27,506 nt of DNA from Solirubrobacteraceae bacterium (GTDB lineage Bacteria > Actinomycetota > Thermoleophilia > Solirubrobacterales > Solirubrobacteraceae), in the NCBI GenBank assembly GCA_030447005.1, contig JAUJME010000004.1:1-27506 (forward strand), given 5' to 3'. The first letter of the stretch is position 1, and each line of letters starts with the position of its first letter. The notes below the pieces were generated by a model. That model was not told where the DNA came from. It searched no databases and was given only the letters and a program-made list of their open reading frames with translations. This document shows positions 7,608 through 15,423 of the stretch, in pieces. A program made the translations under genes and the position numbers.

Positions 7608-9086
7608 TCATCGTCTCGTCCTAACGCCTGTGAAGGTCGTATGTCGCGGTGTCTCGTCCGAATTCGCGACAGACCGGACGCGACGGACGCGAAGGAGCCG
7701 GCGAACCGCAGGCCTCAGCTCGAGGATGCCTCTCGCGGCAAGGACGAGGACGAACGCGAACACCGCGTCGCGGTGGCGGAAGGCGGTTCCTGCGTTGCCC
7801 GCGGTCAGCGCCAGGAGGACCCAGAAGCTCCCGATCACCGCCGCCAGGTGCAGGAGCGGCACCTTGCGGCCGGTGCGCCAGAGGGCGCGCCCCCCGACGA
7901 GCGCGAGCGCGTAGAAGGCGAGGGCCAGTACGCTCAGCGCCGCCCCGATCGCCTGCGAGGCGTTCTCCGCCTCCCACGGGTAGGGCCCGAGGAGCACGGC
8001 GGCCAGGCCGCCCGGGAGGTAGGCGAGCGTCTCGGGCCAGGAGGAGTCCACCACGCGGGTGCCCGCGTCGACCTCGGAGGGCGCCGCCGAAATGGCGGTG
8101 CGGGCGTTCTCCGCCTGCAGCGCCCGCTCGCCCGCCAGCCGGTCTGGCATCCGGTCGAGGGTTGACGCGACGGACGGGACGAGCGCGATGGCTGCCGCCA
8201 GGACCACCGCCGCCGCCGCGACCACGACCGGCAGGCGGCGCGGGCGTCGCAGCAACGGTGCGGCCGTAGCGGCGGCCGCCAGCGCGAGCAACAGGACGGC
8301 CGCCTGTGCGGCCCGGTTGTCCATGATCCATCCCAGCGCCAGGGCCAAGACGATCAGCGGCGCGGCGCGCGCTCCGCGCCCGACCGTCAGCCACACGAGG
8401 ACCACGGCACAGGTCGCCAGCATCAGGCCGGTGTCCTTGAGGACCAGGATCGACCAGCCGAACGTCGTCGGGTAGAACGCCGCGAGCCCGGCCGCCAGCC
8501 TCGGCCCGGCGGTGGACCTTCCACCGAGGACCGCCTTCGCGAGTCGATGGACGACCGCGACGGTCAGGATCGCCACCGCGGCGTTGAGAGCCCGGGCCGC
8601 GAGCACCTCGTGCCCCGCGAGGGTGTACGACACGCTGATCGCGGAGGTGAAGCTGGTGACCAGATAGCGGTCCTGCTCCAAGATGGGGATGCCGTCGAAC
8701 CAGGCACGCCGGAGCGCGTCCCCCACGCGGTCGTAGGCGAGCTCGTCGGGGAACAGGAAGCCGGTCCCCTCGCGCGCGGCGAGCACCGCCTGCATGCCCC
8801 CTCCCACCAGCCAGCGGGCGGCCAGAGCGATCAGCATCAGGCTCACGATCCAGCGGCGGTCCGCGTCGTCGACCAGCCTCCCTCCCACCAGCAGGGCGGC
8901 GATCGACACGATCACCGCGAAGCCCGCCGCCCACAGGCCGCCTGCGACCGCGACCGCCACGACCCCCACGCCGAGCGCTCCGACGGCCAGCCGCACGTAC
9001 GTGGGCGCTCCCGCCCACGCCTCCGCCGCCTCCGAACGCCCCCTGCGCACGATGCGGTCGGCGCCCGTGTACGCGAGGCCCCTCAC
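7608..9086 (-). CDS. Polytopic membrane protein, probable GT-C type glycosyltransferase
   Basis: 492 residues with many hydrophobic segments, about ten to twelve by eye, spread from residue 30 to 455. After the first pair of helices comes FLFPDELAYDRVGDA (about residues 110-124). An acidic pair at this position resembles the catalytic loop of GT-C enzymes such as PMT/ArnT, which use polyprenyl-phosphate sugars on the outer face of the membrane. A loop with AGNAGTAFRHRDAVF lies near residue 430, and the tail is basic and cytoplasmic-looking (LRVRRVRSV). Start: the GTG at 9086 sits 8 nt after TATGGT, while an upstream TTG at 9095 overlaps that hexamer. It could add a side-chain sugar to the flipped repeat unit; a second polymerase-like protein is the alternative. 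Family assignment is by motif and topology only. Confidence 0.6.
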   Translation of the reverse strand: MRGLAYTGADRIVRRGRSEAAEAWAGAPTYVRLAVGALGVGVVAVAVAGGLWAAGFAVIVSIAALLVGGRLVDDADRRWIVSLMLIALAARWLVGGGMQAVLAAREGTGFLFPDELAYDRVGDALRRAWFDGIPILEQDRYLVTSFTSAISVSYTLAGHEVLAARALNAAVAILTVAVVHRLAKAVLGGRSTAGPRLAAGLAAFYPTTFGWSILVLKDTGLMLATCAVVLVWLTVGRGARAAPLIVLALALGWIMDNRAAQAAVLLLALAAAATAAPLLRRPRRLPVVVAAAAVVLAAAIALVPSVASTLDRMPDRLAGERALQAENARTAISAAPSEVDAGTRVVDSSWPETLAYLPGGLAAVLLGPYPWEAENASQAIGAALSVLALAFYALALVGGRALWRTGRKVPLLHLAAVIGSFWVLLALTAGNAGTAFRHRDAVFAFVLVLAARGILELRPAVRRLLRVRRVRSVANSDETPRHTTFTGVRTRR

Positions 9087-9094
9087 AGCCGCCA

Positions 9095-9100
9095 ACCATA
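9095..9100 (-). promoter_or_regulatory. Candidate -10 element, leaderless start of the GT-C gene
   Basis: The minus strand reads TATGGT, then 8 nt, then GTG at 9086. There is no Shine-Dalgarno sequence in between, matching the pattern at several other operon heads in this window. A -35 box is not evident. Confidence 0.35.
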
Positions 9101-9136
9101 GCCGTGTCGCGCCCCGCGCGTGGCATCCTGACCGCC

Positions 9137-10261
9137 GTGCGAGCTCCCTACGACGCCGTCTTCTACGCCCCGTGGATCGGGCCGGTCCTTTCGCCCGGCA
9201 GCGGTCTGCCGCCCGGCGGGACCGAGACGCAGGTCGTCATGATGGCTCGCGAGATGGCTCGCCGAGGGCTCCGCGTCGCCCTCATCACGTATGACACGCC
9301 GGCGCGGGTGGCCCCCGTCCACGACGGCGTCGATGTGGTGGCCTTGAGGAGGCCGTCAGGCCCGACGGCCCTGCGGGCGCTGAGGGTCGGGTGCGCCCTC
9401 GTGCGCATCGCCGCGCGGATGCGCACGAGGAGCTTCGTGCAGATGTCGGCCGGGATCGAGACGGGCTTCATGGGCCTCATGGCCCTGCTCAAGCGCCGCC
9501 GGTTCGTGTACTCCTGTGCAAGCGACCTCGACTTCGACTACGCGCGGGTCGAGCCGCGCCGGCTGAGCGTCGCCATGTTCCACCTGGGTATCCGGCTGGC
9601 GGGAGCGATCGTCGTGCAGAACCCCGAGCAGCAGCGGCTGTGCCGGGAGAAGTTCGGGCGCTCCTCGCACCTCATCAAGAGCCTGGCGGAGCCGGCGGCC
9701 GGGCCGCCGGGCCGGCCCGAGGCGTTCCTGTGGGTCGGTCGGCTGGCGTGGTACAAGCGCCCGCTGGCGTTCGTCGAGCTCGCCCGCGCGGTCCCCGAGG
9801 CCCGCTTCCGGATGGTCGGGGTGGCGTCGGGGCCGGGAGGCCGGGAGGCCGCCCAGGAGGTCGCGGATGCGGCGCAGGGGCTGTCCAACCTCGAGCTGCT
9901 CGCCCCGCGGCCGCGCCACGAGCTGCTCGAGCTGGTGGACACCGCGGTCGCGATGGTGAGCACCTCCGACTTCGAGGGCATGCCGAACGTCTTCCTGGAG
10001 GCGTGGGTCCGCGGCGTGCCGGCGCTCGCGCTGGCCCACGATCCGGACGGGGTGCTTGTCCGCGAGGGCGTCGGTGGCTTCGCCGGCGGGTCGCCCGAGC
10101 GCCTCGCCGAGCTCGCACGTGCCATGTGGGCCTCACGCCACGACCGGGAGCCGCTCGCAGGGCGCTGCCGTGACTACGTGGAGCGCGAGCACGCCAGCGG
10201 GGCGGTCATCGACCGCTGGGTCGCGGCGCTCGGCGTGGAGAGCCCCGGCCCGCACCGCTGA
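9137..10261 (+). CDS. Glycosyltransferase family 4, paralogue 1 of 3
   Basis: 374 residues from a GTG. The N-terminal domain starts YDAVFYAPWIGPVLSPGS and carries GGTETQVVMMAREMARRG, the loop and helix common to the three paralogues. The C-terminal donor domain begins AFLWVGRLAWYKRPL and has the EX7E motif FEGMPNVFLEAWVRG, so catalytic features are intact. Its middle and C-terminal DNA is nearly identical to the next gene, including a 134-bp perfect match at 9689-9822, whereas its first ~130 residues differ clearly from paralogues 2 and 3. It probably adds one sugar of the repeat unit in the cytoplasm. It is head-to-head with the GT-C gene and 22 bp upstream of paralogue 2. An ATG-type start further up (9104) would overlap the divergent promoter area and adds residues absent from the paralogues. 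Confidence 0.87.
   Translation: MRAPYDAVFYAPWIGPVLSPGSGLPPGGTETQVVMMAREMARRGLRVALITYDTPARVAPVHDGVDVVALRRPSGPTALRALRVGCALVRIAARMRTRSFVQMSAGIETGFMGLMALLKRRRFVYSCASDLDFDYARVEPRRLSVAMFHLGIRLAGAIVVQNPEQQRLCREKFGRSSHLIKSLAEPAAGPPGRPEAFLWVGRLAWYKRPLAFVELARAVPEARFRMVGVASGPGGREAAQEVADAAQGLSNLELLAPRPRHELLELVDTAVAMVSTSDFEGMPNVFLEAWVRGVPALALAHDPDGVLVREGVGGFAGGSPERLAELARAMWASRHDREPLAGRCRDYVEREHASGAVIDRWVAALGVESPGPHR
9689..9822 (+). repeat. 134-bp perfect direct repeat, copy A (inside GT4 paralogue 1)
   Basis: Base-for-base identical to 10842-10975 over 134 bp, with mismatches resuming just outside both ends. It encodes the junction into the donor-binding domain (from EPAAGPPGRPEAFLWVGRLA to ARFRMVGV). 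Identity at all third codon positions indicates recent duplication or gene conversion rather than selection on protein alone. Confidence 0.95.
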
Positions 10262-10267
10262 GCGCCC

Positions 10268-10273
10268 GTACTC
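10268..10273 (+). promoter_or_regulatory. Candidate -10 element upstream of GT4 paralogue 2
   Basis: TACTCT lies 10 nt before the GTG at 10284 in the 22-bp gap after paralogue 1. It could give a leaderless transcript of paralogue 2 apart from read-through. No Shine-Dalgarno sequence and no recognisable -35 are present. Confidence 0.25.
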
Positions 10274-10283
10274 TCCTCTGCCC

Positions 10284-11420
10284 GTGCGCCGGGCCGATCG
10301 CTACGACGTCGTCTTCTACGCCCCCTGGATGGGTCCGCTGCTCTCGGGCGCGGCGGAGGTCTCCTCCGGCGGCGCGGAGACGCAGATGCACCTGCTCACC
10401 CAGGCGCTCGCGAGCCGGGGATGGCGCGTCGCCGTGGTCGTGCACGACGATCCTGGCCTGCCGGATCGTGTTGGCGGCGTCGACGTCGTCCGCCAGGCGA
10501 CCGTCCAGACCACCCGGCGCGTCATCCGCACGGCCGCCTACGCGGCCGCCCTGCTTCGCGCGCTGCTCCCGCTCCGGGCGGACGTCGTGGTCCAGCGGGG
10601 GGCCAACACGAGCACCGGGGTGGTCGGCCTGATCGCGCGGCTGCGCGGGAGCCGGTTCGTCTTCTCGAGCGCGAACGACTTCGACTTCGACTACGCGCGG
10701 GTCGAGTCCCGCCGGCTGAGCGTCGCCATCGTCGACCTCGGGATCCGGCTCGCGGGAGCGATCGTCGTGCAGAACGCCAAGCAGCAGCGGCTGTGCCGCC
10801 AGAAGCTGGGGCGACCGTCACACGTGATCAAGAGCGTGGCCGAGCCGGCGGCCGGGCCGCCGGGCCGGCCCGAGGCGTTCCTGTGGGTCGGTCGGCTGGC
10901 GTGGTACAAGCGCCCGCTGGCGTTCGTCGAGCTCGCCCGCGCGGTCCCCGAGGCCCGCTTCCGGATGGTCGGGGTCGCATCGGGGCCAGGGAGCGAGGAG
11001 GCGGCGCGGGAGCTCGCCGAGGCGGCGCAGGGGCTGCCGAACCTCGAGCTGCTGGCGCCGCGGCCACGGCACGAGCTGCTCGAGCTGGTGGGTTCGGCGG
11101 TCGCCATGGTCAGCACCTCGGACGCCGACTCCGAGGGCATGCCGAACGTCTTCCTGGAGGCGTGGGTGCGGGGGGTCCCGGCCCTCGCGCTCGCCCACGA
11201 CCTCGACGGAGTGCTCGCCCGCGAGGGCGTCGGCGGCTTCGCCGGTGGCTCGCCGGAGCGTCTCGCCGACCTGGCGCGCGACCTGTGGGCCTCACGCCAC
11301 GACCGGGAGGAGCTCGCCGAGCGCTGCCGCGCGCACGCCAGGCGCGAGCACGCGCCCGACGCGGTGATCGATCGCTGGACCGCCGTCCTCAGCCGGCCGG
11401 CGTCCCGCCCGTCCGGATGA
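10284..11420 (+). CDS. Glycosyltransferase family 4, paralogue 2 of 3 (mosaic)
   Basis: 378 residues from a GTG; the frame is open upstream to 10056 but that part overlaps paralogue 1 and is not homologous. The first ~130 residues (GGAETQMHLLTQALASRGWR, VVVHDDPGLPDRVGGVDVVR) match paralogue 3, while from about FDYARVESRRLSVAI onward the protein and DNA match paralogue 1, with a 134-bp identical stretch. The donor-domain start AFLWVGRLAWYKRPL and the EX7E motif SEGMPNVFLEAWVRG are intact; a two-residue insertion (SDADSEG against SDFEG) precedes the EX7E motif. In GT-B enzymes the N-terminal half mainly binds the acceptor and the C-terminal half the donor, so it may share its donor with paralogue 1 and acceptor features with paralogue 3 (inference). 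Its last 32 bp overlap the convergent methyltransferase gene. Confidence 0.88.
   Translation: MRRADRYDVVFYAPWMGPLLSGAAEVSSGGAETQMHLLTQALASRGWRVAVVVHDDPGLPDRVGGVDVVRQATVQTTRRVIRTAAYAAALLRALLPLRADVVVQRGANTSTGVVGLIARLRGSRFVFSSANDFDFDYARVESRRLSVAIVDLGIRLAGAIVVQNAKQQRLCRQKLGRPSHVIKSVAEPAAGPPGRPEAFLWVGRLAWYKRPLAFVELARAVPEARFRMVGVASGPGSEEAARELAEAAQGLPNLELLAPRPRHELLELVGSAVAMVSTSDADSEGMPNVFLEAWVRGVPALALAHDLDGVLAREGVGGFAGGSPERLADLARDLWASRHDREELAERCRAHARREHAPDAVIDRWTAVLSRPASRPSG
10842..10975 (+). repeat. 134-bp perfect direct repeat, copy B (inside GT4 paralogue 2)
   Basis: Partner of the block at 9689-9822, 1,153 bp downstream and in the same reading frame relative to the gene. Flanking sequence is also similar but no longer identical. 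Recombination between the copies would delete about one gene length and leave a single in-frame hybrid GT4 gene. Confidence 0.95.
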
Positions 11421-12288
11421 ACACGAACTGGTTGCACCCGAGGCCCGAGCCGGCGGTCGTGAGCTTCTCGAGCGTGAAGCCGCGCACCTTGAAGAACTCG
11501 AAGATCTCCTCCGGGGCGGCGACCTCGAACGGATACCCGCCGACCCAGTCGACCAGGTCGTGCCACCGGCTCATGCCGCGCTGGCGCTTGTAGTCCGTCC
11601 AGGTCCGCACGTAGCGCCACGGCCTGAGCCGCAGGGTGTAGAGCGCCAGCATCCGGATCTCCCGCGGGCTCATCGCCGCGAAGGCGAACGGGCCCCGCAG
11701 AGCCTTCGGCAGGCCGTTGTAGATGCGCTTGACCCAGCGCCAGACCCGGCTCTGGAGCCCTTGGTCGTTGTAGATGGAGACGAACAGCCGCCCCCCGGGC
11801 GCGACGGCGGCAGCCACGTTCTCGAGGCCCCGGTGCATGTCGCCCGTGTGGTGCAGGACGCCCCAGGAGTAGACGAGGTCCCAGCCGCCCTGCGGATCGA
11901 GCGACGCCGGGTCGAGGACGCTCGCCTCCGTGATCGTCCAGTGGTCGGCGCCAGGCGCGTACCGGCGACGCAGCTCCTGGCTGCACGCGACGCTGCTCGG
12001 GTCGAAGTCGAAGGAGTGGACCCGCCGGGCGCCGAGCCGGACCGCGGCCAGGGAGAACAGCCCGCTCCCGGAACCGGCGTCGAGCACGCTGAGTCCGTCG
12101 AGCCGCTCGACGTCGAGCATCTCCTTGAAGGACCGCTCGGCTTCGGCGATGCGCTCGTCGTCGAGCACCCGCAGGAAGCGGCGCCAGTTCTCCCCGAACT
12201 CGAACCGCTCCCCGCGGGCGACCTCGTCGGAGTGCGCCGGCTCGGGGGCGGCGGCCGGCGGGTGGGCTGGCTGGCTGGTGGTGGTCAA
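11389..12288 (-). CDS. Class I SAM-dependent methyltransferase
   Basis: 299 residues. SAM-binding motif I is VLDAGSGSGLFSLAA (about 68-82), followed by the acidic strand end VHSFDFDPSSVACS and the post-motif segment WDLVYSWGVLHHTGDM, typical of Methyltransf_11/12-like Rossmann methyltransferases. The C-terminal ~110 residues are rich in Trp, Arg and Tyr and may hold the acceptor site. The start is a TTG with GGAGAG (12294-12299) 5 nt upstream. It sits on the opposite strand between GT4 paralogues 2 and 3, which suggests O-methylation of a sugar or glycan in the same pathway (inference from location). Its 3' end overlaps paralogue 2 by 32 bp. The substrate cannot be read from sequence. Confidence 0.85.
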   Translation of the reverse strand: MTTTSQPAHPPAAAPEPAHSDEVARGERFEFGENWRRFLRVLDDERIAEAERSFKEMLDVERLDGLSVLDAGSGSGLFSLAAVRLGARRVHSFDFDPSSVACSQELRRRYAPGADHWTITEASVLDPASLDPQGGWDLVYSWGVLHHTGDMHRGLENVAAAVAPGGRLFVSIYNDQGLQSRVWRWVKRIYNGLPKALRGPFAFAAMSPREIRMLALYTLRLRPWRYVRTWTDYKRQRGMSRWHDLVDWVGGYPFEVAAPEEIFEFFKVRGFTLEKLTTAGSGLGCNQFVFIRTGGTPAG

Positions 12289-12370
12289 GGTCGCTCTCCG
12301 CTCCGTTCTTGGTCACGGCCATGGTATTCCGGGTCCGGGGACCCGGAGCTCGTAGTCTTGCGGGCCACCC
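12289..12370. promoter_or_regulatory. Divergent promoter region with a 7-bp palindromic hairpin
   Basis: This 82-bp gap separates the divergent methyltransferase and GT4 paralogue 3. It holds the RBS for the TTG at 12288, a TACCAT hexamer on the minus strand (12321-12326), an inverted repeat TCCGGGT/ACCCGGA (12328-12334 and 12341-12347, 6-nt loop), and TAGTCT (12353-12358) 12 nt before the GTG at 12371. The palindrome lies between the two possible -10 sites and could be an operator; that is speculative. Confidence 0.35.
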
Positions 12371-13519
12371 GTGGCTTCCTCGCGCGCATACGACGTCGTC
12401 TTCTACTCGCCGTCGATCGGCCCGCTGCTGACCGACGGCAGCCGGTCCCCCACCGGGGGCGCCGAGACGCAGATCCATCTCCTGACCCAGGCGCTCGCCG
12501 ACCGGGGATGGCGCATCGCGGTGGTGGTCCACGACGCCCCGGGGCTGCCCGACCGGGTCGGCCGCGTCGACGTCGTCCGGCAGCGCGCAGTCCGCACGCG
12601 GTGGCCGGTCCTGCGGTCGGTGAGCTACATCTCGTCGGTCGCGGGGCCCCTGCTCGAGCTCAGGACCGACGTCCTGGTCCAGCGGGCGGCCGGGACCACC
12701 ACCGGCCTCGTCGGCCTGGTGGCGCGCCTGCGGCGCAGTCGCTTCATCTACTCGAGCGCCAACGTGATCGACTTCGCCTACGACCGGCTCGAGCCGAAGC
12801 GGCGGCACGTATGGCTCTACGAGCTCGGGGTCCGCCTGGCGAGCCGGGTGATCGTGCAGACCCCCGAGCAGGAGGAGCTGTGCGAGCGGCGCTTCGGCCG
12901 CCGTCCCGTGGTGATCAAGAGCATCGCCGAGCCGGCGGTGCCGCGTTCGCAGAAGCCGGACGCCTTCCTCTGGGTCGGCCGCCTGACGCCCTACAAGCGC
13001 CCCCTCGACTTCGTGGAGCTCGCCCGCCGGGTCCCGGAGGCCCGTTTCCGGCTGCTCGGAGTGCCCGGCGGCGACGACGGCCGGCGCCTGGAGGGCGAGA
13101 TCAGGTCGGCGAGCCAGGAGCTGGCGAACCTTGAGGTCCTCGATCCACGCCCGCGGGCCGCGCTCGCGCCGCTCATCGACCGGGCGGTCGCGATGGTGAA
13201 CACCGCGGAGTACGAGGGGATGCCCAACGTCTACCTCGAGTCCTGGTCACGGGGCGTGCCGGCCCTCGGTCTCCACCACGATCCCGACGGCGTGATCGCG
13301 CGCGAGGGGGTCGGCGCCTTCGCCGCCGGGGACCCGGAGCGCTTCGCCGAGCTCGCCAGGCAGCTCTGGGCGGGCCGCGAGGAGCAGTCGGCGCTGGCTG
13401 CCCGCTGCCTCGATTACATCGAGCGCGAGCACTCCCCCGAGGCGGTCGTCGGAGCGTGGGAGTCGGCCCTCGGCCTGCCCGCCCGGGCCCCCGTCCCCGC
13501 CGCGGCCGGGGTCGCCTGA
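12371..13519 (+). CDS. Glycosyltransferase family 4, paralogue 3 of 3
   Basis: 382 residues from a GTG that begins ASSRAYDVVFYSPSIGPLL. It shares GGAETQIHLLTQALADRGWR with paralogue 2 and keeps the GT-B donor-domain start AFLWVGRLTPYKRPLDFVEL and the EX7E motif YEGMPNVYLESWSRG. It is the most divergent of the three in its C-terminal half, so a different donor sugar is likely. It heads a tightly coupled plus-strand operon: its TGA shares one base with the ATG of the asparagine synthase gene. There is no Shine-Dalgarno site; a TAGTCT hexamer 12 nt upstream suggests a leaderless or nearly leaderless message. The C-terminal tail is Ala/Pro-rich and probably disordered. Confidence 0.88.
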   Translation: MASSRAYDVVFYSPSIGPLLTDGSRSPTGGAETQIHLLTQALADRGWRIAVVVHDAPGLPDRVGRVDVVRQRAVRTRWPVLRSVSYISSVAGPLLELRTDVLVQRAAGTTTGLVGLVARLRRSRFIYSSANVIDFAYDRLEPKRRHVWLYELGVRLASRVIVQTPEQEELCERRFGRRPVVIKSIAEPAVPRSQKPDAFLWVGRLTPYKRPLDFVELARRVPEARFRLLGVPGGDDGRRLEGEIRSASQELANLEVLDPRPRAALAPLIDRAVAMVNTAEYEGMPNVYLESWSRGVPALGLHHDPDGVIAREGVGAFAAGDPERFAELARQLWAGREEQSALAARCLDYIEREHSPEAVVGAWESALGLPARAPVPAAAGVA

Positions 13520-15423
13520 TGTGCGGCATCGCCGGCAGCGTGGACTTTCACGGGCCCGTGGACGGCGCCCTCCTGCACGCCATGTGCTCGGTGATGGAGC
13601 ATCGCGGGCCCGACGGCCGCGGGGTCCACGTCGAGGACGGCGCGGGGCTGGGGATGCAGCGGCTCGCGATCATCGACGTCGAGGGCGGCGACCAGCCCAT
13701 CTTCAACGAGGACAAGACGGTCGCCGTCGTGCTCAACGGCGAGATCTACAACTTCCGCGAGCTGCGCGAGGAGCTGCGCGCCCGCGGGCACCACTTCAGC
13801 ACCGACTCCGACACCGAGGTGATCGTCCACCTCTACGAGGACCACGGCCACGACCTGGTGCAGCACCTGCGCGGGATGTTCGCCTTCGCGGTCTGGGACC
13901 GGCGGCGCCGGCGGATGCTGCTGGCCCGCGACCGGATCGGCAAGAAACCCCTCTTCTACGCCCATCAGGGCGCCCGCGTGACATTCGCTTCGGAGATGCG
14001 CGCACTGTTGCAGGACGCGCGGATTCCGCGGGCGATCGACCCCGAGGCGATCGACGCCTACCTGACGCTCCAGTACGTCCCCGACCCGATGAGCGCGTTC
14101 GAGGCGGTCCGCAAGCTGCCGCCGGCCCACTGGATGGAGGTCACCGAGGCCGGGGTGCGGATGGAGCGCTACTGGGCGCTCGACTACACCGATCGCCTCG
14201 CCGGGGTCGACGAGGCGGAACTGGCGGAGCGCCTCAAGGCGCACCTCGACGAGGCGGTGCGCCTGCGCCTGATCAGCGAGGTGCCTCTCGGGGCATTCCT
14301 CTCGGGCGGCGTCGACTCGAGCGCGGTGGTGGCCTCGATGGCCGAGGCGATGAGCGAGCCGGTGAGGACCTTCTCGATCGCGTTCAGCGACCGCGCGTTC
14401 GACGAGTCCGAGTACGCCCGCAAGGTGGCGCAGCTGTTCGGCACCCGGCACGAGGAGCTCCGCGTGGAGCCCGACGCGCTCGCGATCATGCCGACCCTGG
14501 CGCGCCACTACGGGGAGCCGTTCGCGGACGCGTCGGCCATCCCGAGCTTCCTGCTGGCCAGGATGACCGGCCAGCACGTCACGGTGGCGCTCAACGGCGA
14601 CGGGGGCGACGAGGCCTTCGCCGGCTACGGTCGCTACGCGGGCCACAACATCGTCGGACGGCTCGACTGGCTGCCCCGCCCGCTGCAGCGCATGGCCCCC
14701 GCCGTCGGCTCGGCGCTCGGGGAGGGCTCCCACGAGCGCTCCTTCCGCAGCCGGGCCGGGCGCCTCGGGCGGGCACTCGGCGCCGAGCCGTGGGAGCGCT
14801 ACACCTTCGGGCTGTCGGCGTGGGACGCGATCCGCCGCAGGCGGCTGCTGAGTCCCGAGTTCGCCGCCCGGGTCCGCGGGGACGGCCCCGAGCGCCTGAT
14901 CGCGGGGCTGTGGCTCGACGGCCCGGAGCGTGGGCCGATCGACACGATGCTCGACGTCGACGTCAACACGTACCTCCCGGGCGACCTGATGGTCAAGGTC
15001 GACATCGCGAGCATGGCGTACTCTGTCGAGGCGCGGTCGCCGTTCCTCGACCACCGCCTGATGGAGTTCGCCGCCTCGCTCCCCGAGCGGCACAAGATGA
15101 GCGGCGGAGCCGGCAAGCTGCTGCTCAAGCGGGCGATGCGCGGGATCCTGCCCGACGACGTGCTCGACCGGCCCAAGATGGGCTTCGGCGTCCCGTTGGG
15201 GTCGTGGCTGCGCAACGAGCTGCGCGACCTCCCGGCCGAGCGGCTGCTCGATCCCCGGGCACTCGATCGTGGCTACTTCCGCCGCGAGGAGGTGGAGCGC
15301 ACGATCGCCGACCACCAGTCCGGCGCGGTGGACCACTCCCACCGCCTCTGGGTGCTCCTCCAGCTCGAGGAGTGGCATCGAGAGGTCGTCGAGGTGCCCG
15401 CGCTCAGCGCCTCGGCGGCGTGA
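13519..15423 (+). CDS. asnB: Asparagine synthase (glutamine-hydrolysing) family amidotransferase
   Basis: 634 residues starting MCGIAG, with Cys2 as the N-terminal nucleophile of the class II glutaminase domain (NGEIYNF at 73-79, SDTE at 97-100). The synthetase domain has the PP-loop LSGGVDSS (261-268) for ATP, then GDGGDEAFAGYGRY and the segment SVEARSPFLDHRLME. All key motifs look intact. AsnB converts aspartate to asparagine, but homologues inside polysaccharide loci are often thought to amidate sugar carboxylates such as uronic acids. Its position between a GT4 and the flippase, overlapped at both ends (1 bp with the GT, 4 bp with wzx), favours that role here (inference). The open frame extends upstream to 13456 but the conserved MCGIAG fixes the start. 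Confidence 0.9.
   Translation: MCGIAGSVDFHGPVDGALLHAMCSVMEHRGPDGRGVHVEDGAGLGMQRLAIIDVEGGDQPIFNEDKTVAVVLNGEIYNFRELREELRARGHHFSTDSDTEVIVHLYEDHGHDLVQHLRGMFAFAVWDRRRRRMLLARDRIGKKPLFYAHQGARVTFASEMRALLQDARIPRAIDPEAIDAYLTLQYVPDPMSAFEAVRKLPPAHWMEVTEAGVRMERYWALDYTDRLAGVDEAELAERLKAHLDEAVRLRLISEVPLGAFLSGGVDSSAVVASMAEAMSEPVRTFSIAFSDRAFDESEYARKVAQLFGTRHEELRVEPDALAIMPTLARHYGEPFADASAIPSFLLARMTGQHVTVALNGDGGDEAFAGYGRYAGHNIVGRLDWLPRPLQRMAPAVGSALGEGSHERSFRSRAGRLGRALGAEPWERYTFGLSAWDAIRRRRLLSPEFAARVRGDGPERLIAGLWLDGPERGPIDTMLDVDVNTYLPGDLMVKVDIASMAYSVEARSPFLDHRLMEFAASLPERHKMSGGAGKLLLKRAMRGILPDDVLDRPKMGFGVPLGSWLRNELRDLPAERLLDPRALDRGYFRREEVERTIADHQSGAVDHSHRLWVLLQLEEWHREVVEVPALSASAA

Noticed and set aside
7575..7620. 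Possible intrinsic terminator after the GT-C gene
   Set aside because: Only a 5-bp GACCT/AGGTC stem and no U-tract following it on the relevant strand.
13521..15419. Extension of the flippase upstream into a 1,098-codon fusion
   Set aside because: The upstream part is an Arg/Gly/Pro-rich shadow of asnB; the GTG overlapping the asnB stop gives a normal-length flippase.
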